From positions 124,001 to 188,000 of the forward strand of contig NZ_JASNRD010000003.1 of assembly GCF_030412015.1 (NCBI RefSeq): a stretch of DNA of 64,000 nucleotides. Direction: 5' to 3'. The stretch's first letter is position 1. Each line of letters opens with the position of its first letter. Below the pieces are notes generated by a model. That model worked only from the letters and a program-made list of their open reading frames with translations. It ran no database searches and was not told the origin of the DNA. Source of the stretch: Massilia sp. YIM B02763 (GTDB lineage Bacteria; Pseudomonadota; Gammaproteobacteria; Burkholderiales; Burkholderiaceae_D). The translations under genes were made by a program, and so were the position numbers. This document shows positions 57,510 to 64,000 of this stretch, one piece after another.

Positions 57510-57572
57510 TGGTAGACAAGTGCGGTCGTTCGTGATCGCGCATCGACATTGCGGGATCGGCGTACGAACAAG

Positions 57573-60404
57573 ATGCATAGCGAGCAAAAAATCAGTAGCG
57601 AATGGCGCGCGGCGTTTGGGCCGTTCGTGCTGGTGCCTTCCGAACGCCTGCTGGAGCGCGACGGCGTGCCGGTCAGGTTGGGCGGGCGTGCGCTCGACAT
57701 CCTGATCGCACTGGTCGAATCGGCGGGCGAGACGGTGGGCAAGCGCGAGCTGCTGGAGCGCGTCTGGCCGAACATGGTCGTCGACGAAGGCAGCCTGCGT
57801 TTCCACATCGTCGCCATCCGCAAGGCGCTCGGCGACGGCGGCGCCGAGCGCTATATCGTGAATACGGCCAACAAGGGCTACACCTTCGTGGCCCGCGTCG
57901 AACGCCTGACGGCGCCGGCCGCGATGCCGGGCGCCGTCGCTGCGCCGGCGGACGCCGCCAGGCGCCTGCCGGCCTTGTCGACGGCCGTGTTCGGGCGCGA
58001 CCGGGAAGTCGAGGCACTGGTCGCCGCGCTGCTGCAGTACCGCCTGACGACGATCGTCGGCGCGGGCGGCATCGGCAAGACGACCACCGCGATCGCGGCC
58101 GCGCGGGCCGCGTACCGGCACGTCGGCGGCGACGTGCACTTCGCCGATTTGTCCTCGATCGGCAAGCCGGGCCTGGTCCACGCGACCGTGGCGGAAGCGG
58201 TCGGCATGCAGCAGTCGCTGGACAACGCGCAGGCCCTGCTGGACCGGCTCGCCGAGCGCACCTGCCTCATCGTGCTGGATTGCTGCGAGCACGTGATCGA
58301 CGAGGTCGCGGGCATCGCCGAAGCCCTGGTGCTGCATTGTCCCGGAGTGCACGTGCTGGCGACGAGCCGCGAACCGCTGCGCGCGAACGGCGAATTCGTC
58401 TACCGCCTGCAGCCGCTGGGCTTTCCGCCCGAAGGGGAGGGGTTGAGCGCCATGGCGGCGATGGCCTATCCGGCGGTCCAGCTGTTCGTCGAGCGCGCCG
58501 CCGCCAGCGGCGCCGGCTTCGCGCTCACCGACGCCGACGCACCCATGGTCTCGAGGCTGTGCCGCGAACTGTCCGGCATCGCGCTCGCCATCGAACTGGC
58601 CGCCGGCCGCATCGAGGCGCTCGGCCTGAAGGAAATCGCGATGCATGGCGATCCGTCCGTGACCTTGATCTGGCAGGGGCGGCGCACGGCGGTGCCGCGC
58701 CACCAGACGCTGGGCGCGACGCTCGACTGGAGCTTCAACCTGCTGTCGGACGACGAGAAGCGGCTGTTGAGCAGGCTGTCGGTCTTCGCCGGAACGTTTT
58801 CGCTCGACGCGGCCCTGGGCATCTGCTGCGAGGGCTACGACCGGCTCGCGGCCCTGGAGCTCGTCGCGAACCTGGTGGCGAAGTCGCTCGTGACCGTCGA
58901 CGCGGGCGGGGCCGCGCTGCGCTACGGCATGCTGGACACGACCAAGACCTATTGCCGCGACAAGCTGCGCGCCGGCGCCGAGGAAACCGCCGTGACCCGG
59001 CGCCTGGCCGATCATTTCCGCGACTGGGTCGTCGCCCAGGCGCAGGCGGGCGACACCGACCCCGAGGCATTCGCGCTCGAGCTGCCGAACCTGCGCATGG
59101 CCCTCGACTGGTACCTGCGCGATGCGGACCAGGCGGAAGGGGCGATGCGCCTGGCGGCGGCCCTGTGCCCGCTGCTGCTGCGGTCCTCGCACGTGGCGGA
59201 ATGCTCGCACTGGGCCCAGGCCGCTCTGGCCGGCCTGCCCGCGGAATTCGCCGGCTCGCCGTTCGAGCTGACGCTGCAGGGGACGCTGGGCCAGTCGCTG
59301 ACGTTCTCCGGCATAGGCGCGCGCGGCAATGCCGCACAAGCCTATCGCCGTGCGCTCGCCATCGCCGAGCAGCTGGGCGACTCGCGCAGCATGCTGCACC
59401 TGCTGTGCCAGTACCTGGTCCTGCTGCACCGCGAAGGCCGCTATATCGACGCGCTCGACACGGCGCGCCAGGCCCAGTCGCTGCTGCAGGAGCTGGACGA
59501 TCCGGAAGCGCGCGCCGTGGTGGCGTCGCTGATGGGCGTGTGCCTGCACCTGGTCGGCAGGATCGACGAGGCGCTGCAGCAGTGGCAGCGCTGCCTCGCC
59601 TATACGGCGCCGCGCGCGTCCGAGCTGGGTTCCGGCCTCGCGTTCGAGTACCACATCCGCGCGCTGTGCGGCATGGCGCGCGGCGCCTGGCTGACGGGGC
59701 GCCATGCCCGCGCCTTCGCCGTCGCGGCGGAAACGATCGCGCTGGCGAAACGCCACGGCCATGCGGTCACCTACAGCATCGCCATGATCTGGGCCGGCTC
59801 CGTGTATTCGTATGCCGGCGACACGGCGCGCATGACGGCGGTCGCCGACGAGCTGGACCGGGTCGGGCATGCGCATTCGCTGGCGCCGTACCGCTACACG
59901 GCCAATGTGATCCGGGGCCAGGTCATGCTGCTGCAAGGCGCGCTGGCCGACGGCGTCGAGCAGATCCGCGCCGCCGTCGATGCCTTGCATGCGGTCGGCT
60001 ACGAGATGGTCAGCAGCGAGGCGCTGATCGCGATGGCCGGGGGATTGTGCGACATGGGCCTGCATGCGGCCGGCCTGGCGGCCTGCGACGAGGCGGAAGC
60101 GATGATCCGCGCCGGCGGCGATTTCCTGCGCGAGCCGGCACTGCTGGTCGTGCAGGGGCGCTGCCTGGCCGCCATGGGACGCCGTGACGAGGCCGAACAG
60201 GGCTATCGCAAGGCGATGGCGCTCGCCGGCGAACAGGGCGCCGCGTGGTGCAGGTTGCGTGCCGCCGTCGCGCTGGCCGGGCATCTTCGCGACGACGGCC
60301 GCGCGGACGAGGCGCGGGTCCTGTTGCAAGGCTGCCTGGAGGCGGGCCTGGACGAATCGCCCGACCTCGCGTGCGCGCGGGCATTGCAGGCGCTGCTTGT
60401 ATGA
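57573..60404 (+). CDS. Winged-helix regulator with NB-ARC-like ATPase and TPR region
   Basis: A 943-residue regulator. N-terminal OmpR/PhoB-type winged helix (about 10-108; ERVWPNMVVDEGSLRFHIVAIRKAL and NTANKGYTFVARV), an ATPase with P-loop VGAGGIGKT (163-170), LIVLDCCEHVID and LATSREPLR, and a long helical C-terminus that looks like TPR repeats (about 500-943). This is the AfsR/CadC-like signal-transduction ATPase layout. Start at ATG 57573 (a TTG lies upstream). Overlaps the MFS gene by four bases (ATGA), which suggests control of that transporter. Confidence 0.88.
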   Translation: MHSEQKISSEWRAAFGPFVLVPSERLLERDGVPVRLGGRALDILIALVESAGETVGKRELLERVWPNMVVDEGSLRFHIVAIRKALGDGGAERYIVNTANKGYTFVARVERLTAPAAMPGAVAAPADAARRLPALSTAVFGRDREVEALVAALLQYRLTTIVGAGGIGKTTTAIAAARAAYRHVGGDVHFADLSSIGKPGLVHATVAEAVGMQQSLDNAQALLDRLAERTCLIVLDCCEHVIDEVAGIAEALVLHCPGVHVLATSREPLRANGEFVYRLQPLGFPPEGEGLSAMAAMAYPAVQLFVERAAASGAGFALTDADAPMVSRLCRELSGIALAIELAAGRIEALGLKEIAMHGDPSVTLIWQGRRTAVPRHQTLGATLDWSFNLLSDDEKRLLSRLSVFAGTFSLDAALGICCEGYDRLAALELVANLVAKSLVTVDAGGAALRYGMLDTTKTYCRDKLRAGAEETAVTRRLADHFRDWVVAQAQAGDTDPEAFALELPNLRMALDWYLRDADQAEGAMRLAAALCPLLLRSSHVAECSHWAQAALAGLPAEFAGSPFELTLQGTLGQSLTFSGIGARGNAAQAYRRALAIAEQLGDSRSMLHLLCQYLVLLHREGRYIDALDTARQAQSLLQELDDPEARAVVASLMGVCLHLVGRIDEALQQWQRCLAYTAPRASELGSGLAFEYHIRALCGMARGAWLTGRHARAFAVAAETIALAKRHGHAVTYSIAMIWAGSVYSYAGDTARMTAVADELDRVGHAHSLAPYRYTANVIRGQVMLLQGALADGVEQIRAAVDALHAVGYEMVSSEALIAMAGGLCDMGLHAAGLAACDEAEAMIRAGGDFLREPALLVVQGRCLAAMGRRDEAEQGYRKAMALAGEQGAAWCRLRAAVALAGHLRDDGRADEARVLLQGCLEAGLDESPDLACARALQALLV

Positions 60405-61672
60405 GCCGCAGCGACCCGCCGCACACTGCCGCCACGCGGCGCCGGCGCGCCATCGGCGCCGCCGTGGCCTGCAATGTGCTGGAATTCTTCGATTTCGTCG
60501 CCTACGCCTTCTTCGCCGCGCAGATCGGGCGCGCATTCTTCCCGACCCGGGAAGAGGGAGCCAGCCTGCTGCTGTCGGTCGCCGTGTTCGGCGTCGGCTT
60601 CGTCGCGCGGCCCGTCGGCAGCGTCGTCATCGGCCGCTTCGCCGACCGCTCCGGCCGCCGTCCGGCCCTCTACCTGACCGCCGTCCTGATGACGTGCGCC
60701 ACGCTGGGCCTGGCGCTCACCCCGGCCTACGCCGCCATCGGCGTGGCGGCGCCCATCGTCTTTACCGCGCTGCGCCTGCTGCAAGGCTTCGCGCTGGGCG
60801 GCGACATCGGGCCGTCAACGGCCTTCCTGCTCGAGATCGCGCCGCCCGGACGGCGCGCCTCCTACGTCGCGCTGCAGTTCGTCAGCCAGGGCCTGGCCGG
60901 CATGCTGGCCGCGGCGATCGGGCTGGCGCTGTTCCAGGTGCTGGATGCCGCCGCCATGGATGCCTGGGGCTGGCGCGTGCCATTCGCGTGCGGCCTGCTG
61001 CTCGTGCCCGTGGCCCTGTACCTGCGCATCGGCATGCCGGAAACGCTCGCGCCGTCGTCGTCGGCGGCTCCCGTGCCCGTGCCCGTCCGGTGGCGCGCGG
61101 GCCACGTGATCCTGGGCATCGGCGCCATCGCGGGCGGCACGGTCGCCACCTACGTCGCCAGCTACATGGCCACCTACGGCACGACGGTCTTGCACCTGTC
61201 GGCGGTAAGCGGCCTGCACGCAGCGCTGGCCGTCGGTTTCGCGACCATCGCCGGCGGCATCGGCGGCGGCTGGCTCGCGGACCGCTTCGGACGCTGGCCG
61301 GCGATGTTCTGGCCGCGCCTGGCCATGGCGCTGGCCGTCGTGCCGGTATTCATGGTGCTGGCGTCGCGGCGCGATCCGGCGACGCTGCTGGCCGTGGCGG
61401 CGGCGCTGGCTTTCCTGACTGCGCTCAACGGCGGCGGCGTGTTGACGGCGATCTGCGAACTGTTCCCTTCCAGGCAGCGCGCCGCCGGACTGGCGTTCGT
61501 CTATTCGGCGGGCGTCTCGCTGTTCGGCGGCGCCACCCAGTTCCTCGTGACCTGGCTGATCGGCGCGACCGGCGATCCGCTGGCGCCCGCCTGGTGCGTC
61601 GTCGCCGCCAGCCTGGTCTCCATTGCCGCCATCCTGCGCATGCCGGAAACCCGCCCCGCGCCAACGGCGTGA
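60401..61672 (+). CDS. MFS transporter (metabolite:H+ symporter type)
   Basis: A 423-residue membrane protein with about 12 spans. Features of the MHS/ProP-like group: CNVLEFFDFVAYAFFAAQIGRAFFP, GRFADRSGRRPALY between spans 2 and 3, and RLLQGFALGGDIGPSTAFLLE. Start overlaps the regulator stop, so the two are made together. Substrate unknown; likely an organic acid by family. Confidence 0.88.
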   Translation: MSRSDPPHTAATRRRRAIGAAVACNVLEFFDFVAYAFFAAQIGRAFFPTREEGASLLLSVAVFGVGFVARPVGSVVIGRFADRSGRRPALYLTAVLMTCATLGLALTPAYAAIGVAAPIVFTALRLLQGFALGGDIGPSTAFLLEIAPPGRRASYVALQFVSQGLAGMLAAAIGLALFQVLDAAAMDAWGWRVPFACGLLLVPVALYLRIGMPETLAPSSSAAPVPVPVRWRAGHVILGIGAIAGGTVATYVASYMATYGTTVLHLSAVSGLHAALAVGFATIAGGIGGGWLADRFGRWPAMFWPRLAMALAVVPVFMVLASRRDPATLLAVAAALAFLTALNGGGVLTAICELFPSRQRAAGLAFVYSAGVSLFGGATQFLVTWLIGATGDPLAPAWCVVAASLVSIAAILRMPETRPAPTA

Positions 61673-61776
61673 GCGCGCTCCTCACAAGGCCCAACAACTG
61701 CTAACTCGACCTGCCGCGTCCTTCCGGCGACACTGATCACCAGACTAGTGTTTGTCATACCAGGATAGGAAGCGAC

Positions 61777-62424
61777 ATGAAACAGGAAGGACCAGGACCG
61801 GCGATCGTCGTGTCCACAACGATCCAGGAACCGCTGCTGCAGGCCGGCGTGCGCGCGGTGCTCGAACGGGAGCCCGGCATCCGCGTCGTGGAAGAGACGT
61901 CGGAGCACCCCGTCGACGTTGCGGTGGTGGATGGCGAGCGTGCCTTCGCGCTCGCCGAAGCGGGGCTGGCCCGTACGCCGTCCGGGCACCGCGTGCTCGC
62001 CGTGACGCGCACGGCGCCGATCGACGCGGTGCGCAATGCATTGCGCCAGGGTGTACAAGGATTCGTGCTCAGCACGGTGCCGCTGCACGAGCTGGTGGAT
62101 GCCGTGCGCACGCTGGCGCGCGGGGGCAATTACCTGTGCCAGACCCTGACCTGGGAGATGGCGACGGGACCGGCGGAGGACATGCTCACGCCGCGCGAGG
62201 CGGAGGTGCTGCAACTGCTCGTGCAGGGCGCCTGCAACAAGTCCATTGCGCGCGACCTCGGCATTGCCGTCGGTACCGCCAAATGGCACGTGCGCGCGAT
62301 CATGATGAAGCTCGACGCCAGCACGCGCACGCAGGCCGCCAGCATCGCGCTGTCGCGCGGGCTGCTCGACGCGGCCGGTTTCGCGGGCGCCGCCGCGGCG
62401 GCCCGGAGCAGGACCGCGGCGTGA
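61777..62424 (+). CDS. LuxR-type regulator with degenerate receiver domain
   Basis: A 215-residue protein. The C-terminal LuxR helix-turn-helix is intact (MLTPREAEVLQLLVQGACNKSIARDLGIAVGTAKWHVRAIMMKL). The receiver has lost the acidic pair (VVSTTIQEPLL in place of xDDH) and the lysine (GFVLSTVPL), keeping only one Asp (VAVVDGERAF). It is therefore probably not phosphorylated in the usual way. A GGAAG ribosome-binding site precedes the ATG. No kinase is adjacent. Confidence 0.85.
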   Translation: MKQEGPGPAIVVSTTIQEPLLQAGVRAVLEREPGIRVVEETSEHPVDVAVVDGERAFALAEAGLARTPSGHRVLAVTRTAPIDAVRNALRQGVQGFVLSTVPLHELVDAVRTLARGGNYLCQTLTWEMATGPAEDMLTPREAEVLQLLVQGACNKSIARDLGIAVGTAKWHVRAIMMKLDASTRTQAASIALSRGLLDAAGFAGAAAAARSRTAA

Positions 62425-62439
62425 TCGCGGCGCGGCGAT

Positions 62440-63528
62440 TCAGCCGCCGGGCACGAGCGGCCGCGGCGCCACGCCTTCGTTCGTCATCACGACCGGCCGG
62501 ATCGTACCGTCCTCGTTGAAGAACATGCGCTCGATGGCCATCTCGCGGTGGTGGCCGTCCTTGTCGTTCAAGGGGCGGCGGTGGTAGGCGATGTACCAGT
62601 CGTCGGTGCCCGGGATGTTGACGACGGAATGGTGGCCCGCGCCGCGGGCGATCTTGCCGTCCTGTTGCAGGATCTTGCCGATGCGCTTGAACGGACCGTA
62701 GGGCGACGCGCTCATCGCGTAGGCGACGCTGTAGTCCGGCCCCGTCCACTCGCCCTCCGACCACATGAGGTAGTACACGCCCTTGCGCTTGGCCATGAAC
62801 GAGCCTTCCACATAGGCCGGGTCGGGTGTGATCTCCTTGTAGGTCTGGCCGTCGGGGAAGGGGACGACGCCCAGCAGGTCCGGCGCCAGCTTGACGACGT
62901 TGGCATGCCGCCAGCCGCCGTAAACCATGTAGATCTGGCCGTCGTCGTCCTTGAACACCATCTGGTCGATCGGCTGGGCGCCGTTGCGGATCTGGCCGAC
63001 CAGCGGCTTGCCGAGGGCATCCTTGAACGGGCCTTCGGGCCGGTCGCTGACGGCGACGCCGATGCCGCCGACCTGCTCGTTGCTCTTGATGTCGTTGGCG
63101 CCGAAGAACAGGTAGTACTTGCCTTTGTGCTCGATGGCCGACGGCGCCCACACGGCGTAGGCGGCCCAGGCCACGTTCTCCACGTCGAGCACGTGCGGGT
63201 GCTTCGTCCAGTGCACCAGGTCCGGCGAGGAAAACGCGTTCAGGAAGGTCTGCTTCAGGTAGGGCGCCCAGATCAGCTTCGACTGGGCGCGCATGCGCTG
63301 CTGCTCGGGCGTGAAGGACGTCGAGCGGTCCGGCGTGCCGAAATCGTCCGAGTAGGTCGGATAGATCCAGTACCGGCCCTCGAAGATGCGGATCTCGGGG
63401 TCGGCGTACCAGCCCTGCACGATCGGATTGGATGCCTGCGCGGGCAGGCCGACGGCGGCCGCGGCGGCGAGCAGCGCGCCGTGCGCGAGAAACAGGCTGC
63501 GTTTAACTAAACCCGGTGTGTTCTTCAT
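62440..63528 (-). CDS. Secreted glycoside hydrolase family 43-like protein
   Basis: A 362-residue five-bladed beta-propeller glycosidase. Signal peptide about 1-32 (AAAAAVGLPAQA). Likely catalytic set: Asp43 (YADPEIRIF), the pKa-modulating region WAPSAIEHKGKYYL, and the acid Glu in AYVEGSFMAKRKG. Family members act on arabinan or xylan side chains. Start at ATG 63528 rather than an earlier in-frame start that would put extra residues before the signal. It is convergent with the LuxR gene. Confidence 0.88.
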   Translation of the reverse strand: MKNTPGLVKRSLFLAHGALLAAAAAVGLPAQASNPIVQGWYADPEIRIFEGRYWIYPTYSDDFGTPDRSTSFTPEQQRMRAQSKLIWAPYLKQTFLNAFSSPDLVHWTKHPHVLDVENVAWAAYAVWAPSAIEHKGKYYLFFGANDIKSNEQVGGIGVAVSDRPEGPFKDALGKPLVGQIRNGAQPIDQMVFKDDDGQIYMVYGGWRHANVVKLAPDLLGVVPFPDGQTYKEITPDPAYVEGSFMAKRKGVYYLMWSEGEWTGPDYSVAYAMSASPYGPFKRIGKILQQDGKIARGAGHHSVVNIPGTDDWYIAYHRRPLNDKDGHHREMAIERMFFNEDGTIRPVVMTNEGVAPRPLVPGG

Positions 63529-63617
63529 TGTGTCTGGCGCTCCATGGCGGGGAAAAGGCAATGCTCGTCCATTCTAGGCCGCCCGGATGCGGCGAACAAT
63601 ACTCGGGCTAGGCAACG

Positions 63618-64000
63618 CTACGCCTGCCTCGCGGCGACCAGCACGTCGATCATCGCCCGCGTCGCGGCGGATTGCAGGCGGTGCGGCGCATAGATCACGG
63701 AGAAGGGACGGGTGCGGCCGCGCAGCGCCGGCAACTCCTCGACCAGCTCGCCCTTGGCGATGCGCTCGTGGACGATGAAGTCGTAGCTCTGCGCGATGCC
63801 CATGCCGGCAACCGCCAGCGACACGACGCCCAGCACGTCGTCCGATACCTCGACGCTTGGCGCCGGTTGCCATTCGATGTCCCCGCCGCCCTCGCGAAAC
63901 ACCCAGGGAGCGACCCGGCCCGTGCGCGGCAGGATGAACGGAATGCAGCGATGCCGCTCCAGGTCCGCGAGCGCTTGCGGGACGCCGGCCCGTTCCAGGT
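63618..64000 (-). CDS. LysR-family regulator, 3' part (5' end outside window)
   Basis: C-terminal 127 residues of a LysR effector domain, reading LERHRCIPFILPRTGRVAPWVFREG..., GIAQSYDFIVHERIAKGELVEELPAL and ending MIDVLVAARQA. The 5' part with the helix-turn-helix lies beyond the window. Transcribed toward the GH43 gene. Confidence 0.85.
   Translation of the reverse strand, partial: LERAGVPQALADLERHRCIPFILPRTGRVAPWVFREGGGDIEWQPAPSVEVSDDVLGVVSLAVAGMGIAQSYDFIVHERIAKGELVEELPALRGRTRPFSVIYAPHRLQSAATRAMIDVLVAARQA

Noticed and set aside
57324..60536. 1070-codon minus-strand open frame opposite the ATPase regulator
   Set aside because: Same antisense effect; the plus strand shows a clear winged helix and P-loop.

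Overview
The window is high-G+C, densely coded bacterial chromosome. Gene order and content suggest a betaproteobacterium of the Oxalobacteraceae (Massilia/Telluria-like). The signs are the gmk-rpoZ-spoT order, an Entner-Doudoroff cluster under a HexR-type regulator, a fliC-flaG-fliD flagellar block with a FliB-type flagellin methylase, and two families of dispersed palindromic repeats. The genus is an inference from gene content; no 16S gene or database match was available.

Layout. (1) 1-5752, minus strand: fliD (cut by the window edge), flaG, fliC and fliB. Two candidate sigma-28 promoters (before fliD and fliC) and two hairpin terminators divide the block into transcripts. (2) 5807-10289, minus: a diguanylate cyclase, a NarL-type response regulator with its histidine kinase, and a small membrane protein. 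(3) 10375-19033: greB plus a heme oxygenase; then gmk-rpoZ-spoT and yicC on the minus strand; then a Ser/Thr kinase, a PP2C phosphatase and rph on the plus strand. (4) 19223-26123: a two-gene ABC transporter (fused permease, ATPase with a C-terminal extension) facing away from an alpha-oxoamine synthase that is followed by an OmpR/EnvZ-type two-component pair. (5) 26137-31787: SDR plus LysR divergent from a PACE efflux protein, a DHFR-like protein, a TonB-like protein, then rdgB-hemW. (6) 31788-34845: an accessory patch of lower G+C with a small unknown gene, a SUKH/SMI1 immunity-like gene, palindromic repeats, a DUF1349 protein and an M28-like protein that has lost its catalytic residues. (7) 35035-41785: a complete RND efflux operon with a divergent TetR regulator. 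(8) 41916-43918: transaldolase, FosA-like fosfomycin transferase and free-methionine-sulfoxide reductase. (9) 44061-46005: a two-gene ATPase plus HNH pair that matches a Septu-type (PtuA/PtuB) phage-defence system. (10) 46048-47650: GFA protein and epoxide hydrolase. (11) 47701-55668: the glucose / Entner-Doudoroff block (zwf-hexR, pgi-gluconolactonase, edd-eda). The same 15-bp motif precedes zwf (twice), pgi and edd and is the likely HexR operator. (12) 55684-64000: a putative metallopeptidase, a PRISE-type reductase, a large winged-helix/ATPase/TPR regulator coupled to an MFS transporter, a LuxR protein with a degenerate receiver, a GH43 glycosidase and the 3' part of a LysR gene.

How the genes work together: the 47.7-55.7 kb block oxidises glucose 6-phosphate to 6-phosphogluconate and then to pyruvate plus glyceraldehyde 3-phosphate, with HexR most likely sensing the intermediate KDPG. 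The flagellar block makes, caps and methylates the filament. The cell also carries several detoxification functions (RND, PACE, FosA, GFA, epoxide hydrolase). The most distinctive accessory items are the Septu-like pair, the SUKH patch and two families of palindromic repeats lying between genes.
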